Assembly (NCBI RefSeq): GCF_037914945.1
Contig: NZ_CP149787.1
Location: 3,774,125 to 3,838,124 of the forward strand
Length of the DNA: 64,000 nucleotides
Direction of reading: 5' to 3'
DNA from: Haloterrigena sp. KLK7
GTDB lineage: Archaea; Halobacteriota; Halobacteria; Halobacteriales; Natrialbaceae
Of the stretch, positions 53,539 through 63,294 are shown piece by piece. A program made the translations under genes and the position numbers. Below the pieces are notes generated by a model. The model was not told where the DNA came from. It saw nothing but the letters and a program-made list of their open reading frames with translations, and did not search any database. Position 1 is the first letter of the stretch, and every line of letters begins with the position of its first letter.

Positions 53539-54447
53539 TTACGCGGTGCCGTAGACGTCTTCGCGAACCCAGTCGTACCCCTTGTCCTCGAGCTTCTCGG
53601 CGAGCTCCGGACCGCCGCTCTTGGCGATCTGGCCGTCGAGCATCACGTGGACGTGATCGGGCTCGACGTAGTCGAGGATGCGCTGGTAGTGGGTGATCTG
53701 GAGGATACCGGTGCCCTGCTCGTCGCGCAGCGCGTTGATCCCGTTCGACACGTCCTGCAGGCGGTCGATGTCGAGCCCGGAGTCGATCTCGTCGAGGACG
53801 GCGATCGAGGGCTCGAGGATGGCGGCCTGCAGCACTTCGTTCTGCTTCTTCTCGCCGCCGGAGAAGCCGGCGTTGAGGTAGCGCTGGGCGAACTTCTCGT
53901 CCATCTCCAGTTGCTCCATCTTCTCCTGGAGGATCTGCTGGAACTCGGCGACGCCGACCTCGCCCTCGTCCGCGGGGCCTTCCATCGGCGAGGACTCGAA
54001 GCCTTCGTCCTCCTCTTCCTCGTCTTCGCCTTCCTCTTCCTCGAAGAGCTCCTCGCGCTCCTCGATCTTGGCGTTCAGCGCCGTGCGGAGGAAGTTCGTC
54101 ATCGTGACGCCCTCGATCTCGGCGGGATACTGGAAGCCGAGGAAGATACCGAGCGCGGCGCGCTCGTTGGGTTCGAGGTCGAGCAGGTCCCAGGTGCGCT
54201 GGTCCTCGTCGATCTCGATGTCCTCACCGAACTCCTCGTCCTCGAGGTGGAGCAGGACCTCGCCCTCGGTGACCTCGTAGGCCGGGTGGCCGGCGATGAC
54301 CTTCGCGGTCGTCGACTTCCCGGAGCCGTTGGGCCCCATCAGGGCGTGGATCTCGCCCGACTCGACCTCGAGATCGACGCCCTCGAGAATTTTCTCGTCG
54401 CCCTCCGCCACTTCCGCGTGCAAGTTGGATAGTTCGAGACGTGCCAT
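53539..54447 (-). CDS. sufC: Fe-S cluster assembly ATPase SufC
   Basis: 302 residues. Walker A GPNGSGKSTTAKVI, signature GFSGGEKKQNEVLQ, and the SufC-specific Walker B region AVLDEIDSGLDIDRL. Compared with bacterial SufC (about 250 residues) it has an acidic insertion at about residues 135-170 (FEEEEGEDEEEEDEG), probably a surface salt adaptation. It powers rearrangement of the SufBD scaffold. First gene of the operon; a perfect palindrome lies about 50 nt upstream. Confidence 0.96.
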   Translation of the reverse strand: MARLELSNLHAEVAEGDEKILEGVDLEVESGEIHALMGPNGSGKSTTAKVIAGHPAYEVTEGEVLLHLEDEEFGEDIEIDEDQRTWDLLDLEPNERAALGIFLGFQYPAEIEGVTMTNFLRTALNAKIEEREELFEEEEGEDEEEEDEGFESSPMEGPADEGEVGVAEFQQILQEKMEQLEMDEKFAQRYLNAGFSGGEKKQNEVLQAAILEPSIAVLDEIDSGLDIDRLQDVSNGINALRDEQGTGILQITHYQRILDYVEPDHVHVMLDGQIAKSGGPELAEKLEDKGYDWVREDVYGTA

Positions 54448-54494
54448 AGTATTCGCTCACCTGAAGAGTGGGTCGTATGACTGATAACGGTTTC

Positions 54495-54510
54495 GTATCC
54501 ATTTGGATAC
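54495..54510 (-). promoter_or_regulatory. Palindrome GTATCCA-TT-TGGATAC upstream of sufC
   Basis: Two perfect 7-bp arms with a 2-bp centre, 48 nt before the sufC ATG, in an AT-rich promoter region (AAAATTATTTT on the minus strand lies further upstream). It is a likely operator for Fe-S or iron-responsive control; the regulator is not known. It does not match the classic TTAGG-type DtxR box. Confidence 0.6.
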
Positions 54511-54642
54511 TGTCCCACATTAGCAAAATAATTTTCTGAAAGAGAAACTCGTGTTGTGGTCCAGTGAGTCCCTCGATAGCGAGTGACAACCGGTCGACTA
54601 TCGGGAGTTGAACGAAATAACGGGGCTAGAATGTCCCAAAGG

Positions 54643-57381
54643 CTACATGAAGCTGTCTAAGCCCTTCTGCTCTTGCCCGCTTTTCACTTCGTCCCACGAG
54701 ACGTCCAGCGCCTCGAGGATCCGCGAAATCGGCCCTTTCAGCGTCTTCTCGAGCATCTTGTCGTAGTCGACCTCGAACTCCGGCGGGATCTGGTCCTCGT
54801 ACTCGAAGCAGATCACGTCGGGATCGCGCTTGAACGCGCCGTAGAGGGGATCAGTCCGGGCGTCGAACTCGCCCTCGTCCTCGAGGCGTGCGAAGAACGA
54901 CGGATCGACCCGATCGAGGTAGAGTCGCTTGGGCTTGCTCCCGCGCTGGAAGTTGGTCCCCAGCAGTAGGTTCGCGTACTTCGCGCCGCGGACCTGCGCC
55001 GTGTCGGTGTCGTAGTTGTCGAGTCGCTTGCCGATCCCGCCCGGGATGGCGATCTCCTCGAGGGAGATGTCGCCCGTGCGGACGTCCTCGATGATCCCGT
55101 TGACGTACTCCTTGGCGCCCTCGACGTCGCCCTCGCGGACGATCATCTCGATGACCCGGTGCTGGACCTCCTTGGTGATCGGGGCGATGTCCGAGCGCTG
55201 GTACTCGAAGCCGACGATGTCGATGTCGTTGACGTCCTTGCCCTCCTTCCAGACGATGTGGCCGGCGTAGCGTTTCTTCTTGCCCGCCTGGAAGAACCGC
55301 CGGTAGAGCTTCTCGAACTCGATCTGGAAGCGGTGGGCCTCCGCGTTCAGGTCCTCGCGCGCGAAGTCGTCGTAGCGGCCGTTGATGTGCTCCTCGATCT
55401 CGAAGGATTGCTCGATCGCCTCGTCCTTCGAGACGTCGGGGCCGAGCTCGAGCATCACGCTGTCGGTGTCGCCGTACGTGACCTGGTAATCCAGTTCCTT
55501 CGCGGCGGTCTCGGTGAACTCGATCACTTCGCGTCCGGTCGCGGTGATCGCCGAGGCGGCCTCCTTGTCGTACAGCCGGAACTGCTCCCAGCCGGAGACG
55601 CCGTACAGCGAGTTCATGATGACCTTCACCGCGCCCTGCTGGCGGTCGTACTGCTCGTACTCGAGGCTCCCGGGCTCGTGCTCGTTTCGCAGCTCCTTCT
55701 TCTCCTCGCGCTCGGCGAGCAGTTCCGTGATCATCTCGCGCATGACGCCGTCCGGTTCCTTCCGGAAGTGAATCTCGTCGTCGCCGATCGGCGCGACGTA
55801 GGTCTCCCCGTCGTACTCGTCGGGATCGACCTTCGTCTCCGGCGACGCGTTGATCGTCGTCATGCACATCGGGTACAGCGACTTCAGGTCGAGCACGGTG
55901 ACGTTCTCCTTAACGCCCGTGATCGGTTCGAAGACGGCCCCGCCCTCGTACTCCTCGCCGGCCTCCTGCTGGCCCTTCGAGGGCAGCGCGAACCGGCCGT
56001 AGGCCTCGTGGAGGACGTACATGTCGACCGCGTCGCCGGGCGTGGGGGCGTCCTCGAGTTTACACCCCACGAAGGAGCGCACCTCGTCCCAGAACGGGAT
56101 GATCTCCTGCTGGCGGTCGAGTTCCACGCAGAGTTCGACGTCCCGGAGGTTGTACTCGAGCAGTTTCGTGGGATCGTCCTCCCAGAGGTCGCCGATGTCG
56201 CCGGCGTAGCGCTCCTTGCCGACGCCCAGTTCGGCCTCGCCGACCGCGTCGAGTCGGTAGGAATCCAACTCGGAGAAGACCATCCGCTGGTAGCCGTACA
56301 GCAGGTCGAAGACGACTCGGCCCTTGATGTCCGGACCGCCCCAGTTGCTGCGCCAGACCTCGTCGACCCGCGAGAGGCGATCGATCGAGAGGTCGTACTC
56401 GTGGTGGGGCCCCTCGAGTTCCTCGAGGCGGTCGAGGAAGTAGGGCGCGTCGAAGTCCTCGAAGTTCCAGCCCGTGAGGACGTCGGGATCGGTCTCCTCG
56501 ACGTACTCGATGAAGGCCTCGAGCATCGCTTCCTCGTCCTCGAACGCCCGGACCTCGTGGTCGATCTCGCCCTCGATCGGATCGTACTCCTCGATCTCGT
56601 CGGGGATCGGACCGTCGCCGATCGGGGCCTCGTAGAGCCACATGATGTACTCGTCGCGGTAGGAGTCGTGGCTGGTGAGACAGACGATCGGCTCCTCGCC
56701 GTCCTCGGGGAACCCCGAGCGGTCGTCGACCTCGATGTCGAACGTGTTCACGCGCGGTTCGGCGTCGACGTCGACGGCCTCGACCTCGTCGTGGGGGACG
56801 ACCAGCGAGTCGTCCTCGGCGCGTCGCTCCGGGACGCGGATGCCGCTGCGAACGTCCTTGTCGATCAGAAACCGGTTCGGGAAGAGGATGTCGGCCTCGA
56901 AGTGGTCGAAGTCGTCGCGGACCTGACCGACGTCTCGGGGCGTCTGGCCGAAGATCTTGGTCAGTTTCTCGCCGCGGATGCTCTCGTAGGGCTCCCCGTC
57001 CTCGTCGTACTCTCGGCTACCAGTCAGCCGGTCGTACTGCTCCTCGGGCGCTCGCTCGAGGCTGTCCGTCGGTGCGTAGAAGTACGGCCGGAAGCCGACG
57101 ACCTGGACGTGTTCTAACTCGCCGTCGGCCGTGCGGCCGAAGACGTGCATGATCGGCCGCTCCTCGTCGCCGTAGCCCGCGATGGTGTAGTCGACCTGCA
57201 TCACCGCGAGCTCGAGTTCGCCCTGCGGTTCGGGCAGGGTCTCCTCGATCACGTCGATTACCTCGGCGGCGCTCGAGCCGCCGTTGCCGGCGACGGCAAC
57301 CGCCTCTTCCTCCGGCCGCGCGTCCGCGTCGTCGGACTCGCCGCCGAAGTCCGCGAGTCCGGATTGGCCCGCCTCAGTCAT
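54643..57381 (-). CDS. polB: DNA polymerase B (replicative, PolB1)
   Basis: 912 residues. Exonuclease motifs NTFDIEVDD, GWNFEDFDAPYF and EYNLRDVELCVEL; polymerase motif A DLKSLYPMCM, motif B KVIMNSLYGVSGW, motif C TYGDTDSVMLELG and the KKKRYAG motif. The C-terminus QKGLDSFM is a PIP-box for PCNA. No intein interrupts the motifs, although haloarchaeal polB genes often carry inteins at motifs A, B or C. The start MTEAGQSGLADFGG follows a divergent promoter shared with a small conserved gene. Main replicative or repair polymerase alongside PolD. Confidence 0.97.
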   Translation of the reverse strand: MTEAGQSGLADFGGESDDADARPEEEAVAVAGNGGSSAAEVIDVIEETLPEPQGELELAVMQVDYTIAGYGDEERPIMHVFGRTADGELEHVQVVGFRPYFYAPTDSLERAPEEQYDRLTGSREYDEDGEPYESIRGEKLTKIFGQTPRDVGQVRDDFDHFEADILFPNRFLIDKDVRSGIRVPERRAEDDSLVVPHDEVEAVDVDAEPRVNTFDIEVDDRSGFPEDGEEPIVCLTSHDSYRDEYIMWLYEAPIGDGPIPDEIEEYDPIEGEIDHEVRAFEDEEAMLEAFIEYVEETDPDVLTGWNFEDFDAPYFLDRLEELEGPHHEYDLSIDRLSRVDEVWRSNWGGPDIKGRVVFDLLYGYQRMVFSELDSYRLDAVGEAELGVGKERYAGDIGDLWEDDPTKLLEYNLRDVELCVELDRQQEIIPFWDEVRSFVGCKLEDAPTPGDAVDMYVLHEAYGRFALPSKGQQEAGEEYEGGAVFEPITGVKENVTVLDLKSLYPMCMTTINASPETKVDPDEYDGETYVAPIGDDEIHFRKEPDGVMREMITELLAEREEKKELRNEHEPGSLEYEQYDRQQGAVKVIMNSLYGVSGWEQFRLYDKEAASAITATGREVIEFTETAAKELDYQVTYGDTDSVMLELGPDVSKDEAIEQSFEIEEHINGRYDDFAREDLNAEAHRFQIEFEKLYRRFFQAGKKKRYAGHIVWKEGKDVNDIDIVGFEYQRSDIAPITKEVQHRVIEMIVREGDVEGAKEYVNGIIEDVRTGDISLEEIAIPGGIGKRLDNYDTDTAQVRGAKYANLLLGTNFQRGSKPKRLYLDRVDPSFFARLEDEGEFDARTDPLYGAFKRDPDVICFEYEDQIPPEFEVDYDKMLEKTLKGPISRILEALDVSWDEVKSGQEQKGLDSFM

Positions 57382-57510
57382 GGTATCCGGATTGGCAGCC
57401 GCCGAATAAAAACCCCCACACTTCGACCGACCGCCGCCGTCCCGAGCCCGTCTCGGAGTTTTGCAAGAGCAACAAGACATATAATGTGGTAACACATACC
57501 ATGAGGTCAG

Positions 57511-57693
57511 GTGATCGAAGTGTCCACCAACGCCGACGACACGACGGATCGAAGCGAGCCGCGTAGCCAGCCCGAGGGCACCGCGACGATCGAGTCCTAC
57601 GAGACGGACGACGGTGTCGTCTTCTACGACGCCGAGAACCCGCTCGCGTGGGTGGAGACTTCCCGAACCCTCACGCTGTCGGAACTGGCCTGA
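57511..57693 (+). CDS. Small conserved haloarchaeal protein (DUF7331-like)
   Basis: 60 residues. A polar N-tail (TNADDTTDRSEPRSQPEG) is followed by ESYETDDGVVFYDAENPLAW and VETSRTLTL. The core VxFYDAxNPLAW is a pattern I recall from small conserved haloarchaeal proteins. GTG start: ATATAAT is centred 27-28 nt upstream, matching a leaderless transcript. Divergent from polB. No function is known. Confidence 0.8.
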   Translation: MIEVSTNADDTTDRSEPRSQPEGTATIESYETDDGVVFYDAENPLAWVETSRTLTLSELA

Positions 57694-57785
57694 CGGTCTC
57701 CGTTCGCCGACTGCGCCGCCCGCGCCGATCGCCCCGATCGCTCCGAACGCGAACGCTTTTTTGCTGGCTGCTCTACCGTCGACGT

Positions 57786-58292
57786 GTGGGAGCCGACCGG
57801 ACCGACAACGACCCCGAATCCGACGCTGACGCCGAACCCGAACTCGGGCCCGACGAGTACGACCCGGAGGCGGAGTTTCACGATCCCGAGAGCGATTCCC
57901 TCACGATTCCGCAGGTGTCGAGCGAGGACGCGGGCGGGGGGCTCTGGTCGGACCTCCGCGACGAACTCGAGGACGAGGAGACGACCGAACCGACGAACTC
58001 GACCGAGGAGGTCGACGTTCCACCGGAGTTACTCAGAACCTTCTGGGCGCTGGTCCTCATCATCAACGTGGCGCTGCTCGCGTACGCGCTCGGCGTGTTG
58101 TTTCTCATATTCGAGGGCGCGACGAGAACCAGCGGTGGGTTCCTCGTCATCGGCCTCGTCTGTACCGCCTTCGCCGTTCGGCGGTATCGGAACTACCAGC
58201 GGACCAGCGACGCGACCGATGACGAGTCGACCCCCGAGGCCTCGAGCGAGAGGGGCGTCACGACTCCTGACGAGCCGACCGACGATACGTAA
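57786..58292 (+). CDS. Haloarchaeal two-helix membrane protein (DUF7322-like)
   Basis: 168 residues. The acidic N-half contains PDEYDPEAEFHDPESDSLTI, which I recall as typical of a haloarchaeal family; two helices follow (FWALVLIINVALLAYALGVL and GGFLVIGLVCTAFAV), then a polar tail. I choose the GTG at 57786 (VGADRTDNDPESD); a T-run 24-29 nt before it could be the TATA element, and longer frames upstream are basic and unlike the rest. Function unknown; the position beside polB and rad50-mre11 may reflect conserved gene order only. Confidence 0.75.
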   Translation: MGADRTDNDPESDADAEPELGPDEYDPEAEFHDPESDSLTIPQVSSEDAGGGLWSDLRDELEDEETTEPTNSTEEVDVPPELLRTFWALVLIINVALLAYALGVLFLIFEGATRTSGGFLVIGLVCTAFAVRRYRNYQRTSDATDDESTPEASSERGVTTPDEPTDDT

Positions 58293-58376
58293 CGCTCCAT
58301 TGTCATCCGTGCGCATAGCCGAAACTACTTCAGGCGGGCTCTCGCAACACCAGTCACCGGACGATCCTGACCGATC

Positions 58377-58865
58377 ATGAAATCCGTCCAAGACGACACC
58401 GGCAAGCGATACCTGCTTCTCAAGCGATCCGAACACGCGAGTCTGGTGCGTGATCCGCGGAACGGCAACGAGTGTTACGTCCAGAACGACCGCCTCGAGG
58501 ACGTCGACGAGTCGCCCCTCGAGACGGCCGCCCGGACCGTCTCCGGGCCGGTGCGGACGCTGCTGACGACCGTCTCCGACGAGGCGACCCTCGGGCTCTT
58601 GATCGAACTCGCCGAGCGGGGGCCACTGGGGGTCAGAGCGATCCTCGACGCCGACGCATTCTGCGAGAGCGACCTCCACGGTCGGCTGACGGTCCTGACG
58701 ACCGCGGGACTACTCGACGAGACCGAGGTCGCCGGCGAGCGCGGCTATCGAATCACCGACGAGTGCCGACGCGCGCTCGAGGCGATCGACGCGATCGACG
58801 GCGACTCCGACGCGGTCGAGCCATCCGGCACTCCCTCGAGCGAGGCTCCCGATAGCGCGTCCTAG
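58377..58865 (+). CDS. Haloarchaeal winged-helix-like protein (DUF7346-like)
   Basis: 162 residues. N-terminal beta unit MKSVQDDTGKRYLLLKRSEH, SLVRDPRNGNECYVQNDRL; then LLTTVSDEATLGLLIELAER with a predicted winged helix (GVRAILDADAFCESDLHGRL, LTTAGLLDETEVAGERGYRI). The C-tail is acidic. It may bind DNA near the repair genes rad50-mre11, with which it converges. No catalytic motif and no firm function. Confidence 0.78.
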   Translation: MKSVQDDTGKRYLLLKRSEHASLVRDPRNGNECYVQNDRLEDVDESPLETAARTVSGPVRTLLTTVSDEATLGLLIELAERGPLGVRAILDADAFCESDLHGRLTVLTTAGLLDETEVAGERGYRITDECRRALEAIDAIDGDSDAVEPSGTPSSEAPDSAS

Positions 58866-59067
58866 GGAGGGAGCACAGTTCGTTTTGGGAGACCGTCTCC
58901 GCCTCGAGCGCCGCGGCCGCGGCCCGGCTTCGATTCCATCACCGCTGGCCTCGAGTTCGATCCGATCGTCACGACCGCGGTCGGTTCCGCTGTCGAGGGT
59001 CGGATTCGATCCGTATCGCGACTCCCCAATCGACCAACTGACCGCGGATCGATCGAGTCAGCGGGCC

Positions 59068-61758
59068 TCAGTCCGACGCGAGCAGTTCGACTTCCGGTGG
59101 CTCGCCGCGCTCGAGCCGCGAGCGATTGGACGTGGCGTCCTTCTCGACGCGGACCAGCGAGTCCGCGGCGCCGACGAGTTCCTCGTCGTGGCTGACGACC
59201 ACGATCTGTTCGACGCCCAGATCCCGCATGGACTCGACCAGCGAGACGAGCTGGGTGACGTGGCCCGAGTCGAGGAAGACCGTCGGCTCGTCTAAGATCA
59301 GCGGCGGCATCGGCGCCGAGCCCTCGACGCCCTCGGCGAGCAGCCGGTAGATCGCACACCGCAGGCTGAGATTGAACAGCGCGCGCTCGCCGCCGGAAAG
59401 CTGTTCGGGCTCCAAGGCCTCGCCGTCCTTCTGGTAGACCGTCAGCCGGTACTCGCCGTCGAGGTCGATCCCCGCGTAGGAGTCGTTCTGGTAGACGAGA
59501 TCGAACGTCTCGTTGAGCAGCCGTTCGAGGGTCTCGACGTTGCGCTGGCGCAGTTCCGCCCGCAGGTCCGCGTAGGTCGCCTGCAGCGTCTCGGCCTCGT
59601 CGTACAGCGACTCGAGGCGCTCGCAGCGCTCCTCGACGGCCTCGAGTCGGTCCCGGAGCTCCTCGAGCTCCTCGAGTTCCCGTTCGGCGGCGCCGATGGC
59701 GTTCTGGAGTTCGGTGCGTCGCTCCTCGAGTTCCGCGAGTTTGTCGTCGACCTTCTCGATGTACTCCGCGGCGTTTTGCTTGTCGTTCCGGGCGGTCTCG
59801 ATGCGGTCCTCGTCGAACTCAGACTCGAGGTCGCGCTTGCGCTCGCGTTTGCTCGAGAGCGTCTCGCGGCGCTCGTCGTTCATCGTCTCCCAGTCGCGGC
59901 GGCGTTCGCGGCGGTTCTCGATCTCGGCGGCGAGCTCCGCCCGTTCCTCGTCGATCTCGGCGATGCGGCGCAGCGACTCGAGCGTCTCCTTGATCTCGCC
60001 GCGTTCGGTATTGATCTCGCCGAGTTCGCCGCGGTGCCCGGCCACCTCCTCCTCGAGCGCGTCGGCTTCCTCGCGTTTGTCGGCGGCCTCGTCCTCGTAC
60101 TCCGCGGCCTCCTCGCGGAGCCGATCGCGCTGCTCCCGCCGCTCTTCGAGGGTCTCGCGCTTCTCCGCGAGCAGCTGCTCGATGTTCTCGCGGTTCTCCT
60201 CGAGGCGGTCGACGCGGCGCTCGGCCTCGCGGAGAGCCTCGGCGCGTTCGATCCGGTCGTCGAGGTCGTCGCGCTCGTCCTCGAGGTCCGCGCGGCGGTC
60301 CTCGAGTTCGTCGCGTTCCTCCCGTTTCTCCTCGAGGACGTCGACGTGCGGCGAGTCCTCGACCGGCTGGCCACACTCCGGGCACTTCCCCTCCTCGAGC
60401 AGTCGTTCCCCTTCCTCGATGGCGTTCTCGACGGTCCTGATGTCGGCGGTGACGTCGCCGATCTCGTCGCTCAGCTCGTCGCGCTCGCTCTCGAGGGTCT
60501 CGAGGTGGGCGGCCGCGTCGCCGAAGTCGACCGGCGCGTCCGCGAACGCCTCGCGCGCGGATTCGATCTGTTCGTCGAGTTCCTCCAGCTTCGCCTCGCG
60601 GTCCTCGATGGCCGACTCGTCGGCCTCGAGTTTCGACTCGAGGTCGTCGGCGTCCGCGCGGGCCCGCTCGGCCTGCTCCTCGAGGTCGTCGGCCTCCTCG
60701 CGGAGTCGCTCGATCTCGCCGTTGGTCTCCGTGATCGCGACGCGGACGTCCTCGAGTTCGTCCCGGAGCTCCTCGTCGCGGGCCTCGAGCTCCGCGATGC
60801 GCTCTTCGACCGCGCCGTCGTCGGCTCCGTTCTCGGCACCCTCGAGGTCGACCTCGGTCAGCAACTCATCGCGTTCGTCGGCGAGGGTCTCCCGTCGGGA
60901 CTCGAGGTCCCGAATCTCGTCCTTCGCGTCCTCGCGCTTGCGTTCGGTCTCGGAAATCTTCGATCGCAGGTCGTCGATCTCCTCGTCGAGCCGTTCGATC
61001 TCCTCGCGGGTCTCCTCGTGGCGCTCGAGGACGTCCGCGGCCGTTTCGAGGGTTTCTCTGGCCTGCTCGCGCTGGGTCTCGTAGTGGTCGATCTCCTCGT
61101 CGACGTCGGCCCGGCGCGACTCGAGCCCGTTGAGCCGCTCGTGGAGGTCCTTCGCTTCCTTCCCCTCGACCTGTTTGTGGAGATCCTCGAGGACTTCCCG
61201 CTGGCCGTCGAGCACCGTCTTGACGCCCAGTCGGGCGTCGCTGGCCCGCTCGCGGTACTCCTCGAGCGCGCCCAGCTGGAGGAGGTCGTCGATCATGTCC
61301 TGGCGGTCGCTCGGCGAGGCGTGAATGAGCTTGTTGACCTCGCCCTGACGGACGTACGCGCAGTTGACGAACGCCTCGGCGTCCATCCGCAGGAGTTCGG
61401 TCACCTCGCGGCGGACGTCGCGGGCTCCCTCGAACGTCTCGGTGGGCGTCTCGAGGACGCACTTCGTCGTGGTCGCCCGATCGCCGCGGAGTTTGAGTCG
61501 CCGTTCGACGTGGTACTCGCGACCGTCGTGGGTGAACCAGAGTTCGACTTCGGCCTCCTCCTCGCCGGTCGTGATCACGTCGTCTAAGGTGCGATCGTCG
61601 AGGGCCTTCGAGCCGTAGAGCGCGAAGAAGACCGCCTCGAGCAGCGTCGACTTCCCGCTGCCGTTGACGCCGTGGACGACGGTGACGCCCCGATCTAAGC
61701 CGAGGTCGGCCTCGCCGTAGCACTTGAAGTTCAGCAGGCGGACGCGGTCGACCCTCAC
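59068..61758 (-). CDS. rad50: DNA double-strand break repair ATPase Rad50
   Basis: 896 residues. Walker A HGVNGSGKSTLLEAVFFAL near residue 31, Q-loop AYVRQGEVNKLI, two long coiled coils, the zinc hook CPECGQPV near residue 455, and the C-terminal ATPase half with LSGGERALFNLSLRCAIYR, Walker B LILDEPTVFLD and the switch VVSHDEEL. With Mre11 it tethers and processes DNA ends. GTG start overlapping the Mre11 stop by 4 bp. The coiled coils are extremely Glu/Asp/Arg-rich. Confidence 0.98.
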   Translation of the reverse strand: MRVDRVRLLNFKCYGEADLGLDRGVTVVHGVNGSGKSTLLEAVFFALYGSKALDDRTLDDVITTGEEEAEVELWFTHDGREYHVERRLKLRGDRATTTKCVLETPTETFEGARDVRREVTELLRMDAEAFVNCAYVRQGEVNKLIHASPSDRQDMIDDLLQLGALEEYRERASDARLGVKTVLDGQREVLEDLHKQVEGKEAKDLHERLNGLESRRADVDEEIDHYETQREQARETLETAADVLERHEETREEIERLDEEIDDLRSKISETERKREDAKDEIRDLESRRETLADERDELLTEVDLEGAENGADDGAVEERIAELEARDEELRDELEDVRVAITETNGEIERLREEADDLEEQAERARADADDLESKLEADESAIEDREAKLEELDEQIESAREAFADAPVDFGDAAAHLETLESERDELSDEIGDVTADIRTVENAIEEGERLLEEGKCPECGQPVEDSPHVDVLEEKREERDELEDRRADLEDERDDLDDRIERAEALREAERRVDRLEENRENIEQLLAEKRETLEERREQRDRLREEAAEYEDEAADKREEADALEEEVAGHRGELGEINTERGEIKETLESLRRIAEIDEERAELAAEIENRRERRRDWETMNDERRETLSSKRERKRDLESEFDEDRIETARNDKQNAAEYIEKVDDKLAELEERRTELQNAIGAAERELEELEELRDRLEAVEERCERLESLYDEAETLQATYADLRAELRQRNVETLERLLNETFDLVYQNDSYAGIDLDGEYRLTVYQKDGEALEPEQLSGGERALFNLSLRCAIYRLLAEGVEGSAPMPPLILDEPTVFLDSGHVTQLVSLVESMRDLGVEQIVVVSHDEELVGAADSLVRVEKDATSNRSRLERGEPPEVELLASD

Positions 61759-63164
61759 GCGAAATCACCCAGCGAGGCGGTGTCGGCGTCGGCCGGGTCG
61801 TCCGTCGGTTCCTCGCTCGAGTCCTCCTCCGCGGGCGCGGATTCGGCGTCGGCGGCGTCGGGTTCGTCGTCGGCCGTCGCTGTGGCACCGCCGTTCGCGG
61901 CCTCGGTTTCGCCGCCGTTCGTGGCCACCGATTCGGCATCGGCGGCCGCCGAGGAATCTCCGTCCGCATCGTCGCCGGCCAGTTCGTCCGCGACGGTCGT
62001 CACGTCCTCGTCCTCGGGGGCGCGTTCGGGCGCGGGATCGAACGCCGATTCGTCGTCCTCGAGTAAGTCGCGGACGCGGCGCTCGACGGTCTCGCGGACG
62101 TTCGAGTCGACCAGATCGTCGTCGCGGACGGTCTCGTCGATGCTCCGGGCGGCGTCGCTGAGTCCGAGTTCGCGCACTCGCTCGCGGACGGCGGCGTCGG
62201 GGTCGGCGAAGCTGACCGAGACCTCCTCGTCCTCGTCGGGGAGTTCGCGGCGGTCGTTCACTCGAGCGACCAGCGCGCCGCGGTCAATGGCGGCCTCCTC
62301 GACCGTCGCGGGGGTGATCGGTTTCCCCTCGCCCTCGACGGTGACGATGACGACCGCGTCCTCGAGGTCGTGCTGGCGGACTCGCTCCTGAACGCGGTCG
62401 ACGCCCTCGCCGGCCTCGAGGTCGACGTCGACGAAGACGAACTCGCGGGTGTCGGTGAGGCCGCGGCGGCTGATCGCGACGCTCCCGTCCTCGCCGTCGG
62501 GGAAGTCCACCAGGTTGTAGCCGCGATCCTCGCGTTCGCTGGCGCTCGCGCGCTCGGTCGACCCGCAGTAGGTGACCCAGGTGTCCAGCACCTCCGCGGT
62601 ATCGGGTTTGTGGTTGTCCCCGAGCAGTACAGCGTCGAAGTCGACCGTGGACGCCTCGAGCACTTCCTCGGTGTCCCAGTCGGCGTGGGCGAAGGGCTCG
62701 AAGAGGCCGTGGGTCACGAGCGTCGCGTGCTCGGCGTCGTCGGGAACCGGTTCGAACGCGTACTCGAGGTCGTCGCGGCGCGATCGGGGCACGAAATCGA
62801 GGCCGTAGAGGGCGACGTCGTCGACGACCACGGGGTCGGCGCCGAGTCGCGTCGCCAGTCCGAGATCCGCGAAGAGATCGAGCCACTGGGCGTCGCGCTT
62901 CGACTCGTGGTTGCCGACGACGGCGAGAAAGGGGATGTCGGCGTCGGCGAGCGTTCTGAGAATTTCAACGGTGCCCTGCAGATCGACCAGTCCGGGACGG
63001 CGGTCGTGAAAGAGGTCCCCGGCGTGGACCACGGCGTCGACGTCGTCGGCGACCGCGTCCTCGACGACCGAGCGGAAGGCCTCGAGGAAGTCCTCGCGTC
63101 GCTGGGGGGAGTTGTATTGCTGATACCCGATGTGGGTATCGCCCGTATGGATAACCCGCGTCAT
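61755..63164 (-). CDS. mre11: DNA double-strand break repair nuclease Mre11
   Basis: 469 residues. Phosphoesterase motifs: HTGDTHIGYQQYN, VVHAGDLFHDRRP, AVVGNHESKRDAQ, LVTHGLFEP and LLGDNHKPDT. The Mn2+-dependent 3'-5' exo/endonuclease domain covers about 1-230, and a capping domain follows. The last 100 residues are an Ala/Asp/Glu/Ser low-complexity tail, longer than in most archaea. First gene of mre11-rad50. Confidence 0.98.
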   Translation of the reverse strand: MTRVIHTGDTHIGYQQYNSPQRREDFLEAFRSVVEDAVADDVDAVVHAGDLFHDRRPGLVDLQGTVEILRTLADADIPFLAVVGNHESKRDAQWLDLFADLGLATRLGADPVVVDDVALYGLDFVPRSRRDDLEYAFEPVPDDAEHATLVTHGLFEPFAHADWDTEEVLEASTVDFDAVLLGDNHKPDTAEVLDTWVTYCGSTERASASEREDRGYNLVDFPDGEDGSVAISRRGLTDTREFVFVDVDLEAGEGVDRVQERVRQHDLEDAVVIVTVEGEGKPITPATVEEAAIDRGALVARVNDRRELPDEDEEVSVSFADPDAAVRERVRELGLSDAARSIDETVRDDDLVDSNVRETVERRVRDLLEDDESAFDPAPERAPEDEDVTTVADELAGDDADGDSSAAADAESVATNGGETEAANGGATATADDEPDAADAESAPAEEDSSEEPTDDPADADTASLGDFA

Positions 63165-63294
63165 TGCACAGTCGTTGGCAGGCCCTCCCTAAAGGGGTTC
63201 CGCGACCGAACTGAAAGTGAAGCCGACAGTTCGCCCGGGGAGACAGAGGAGGAGGGAGGTGTGTGATTCACCGGGGACGGAGTAGTTCAGCGGC

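Noticed and set aside
59696..61587. Long open frames antisense to rad50 (Ser/Arg-rich and Leu/Val-rich)
   Set aside because: They are the complement of the Glu/Arg-rich coiled coils; no family resemblance.
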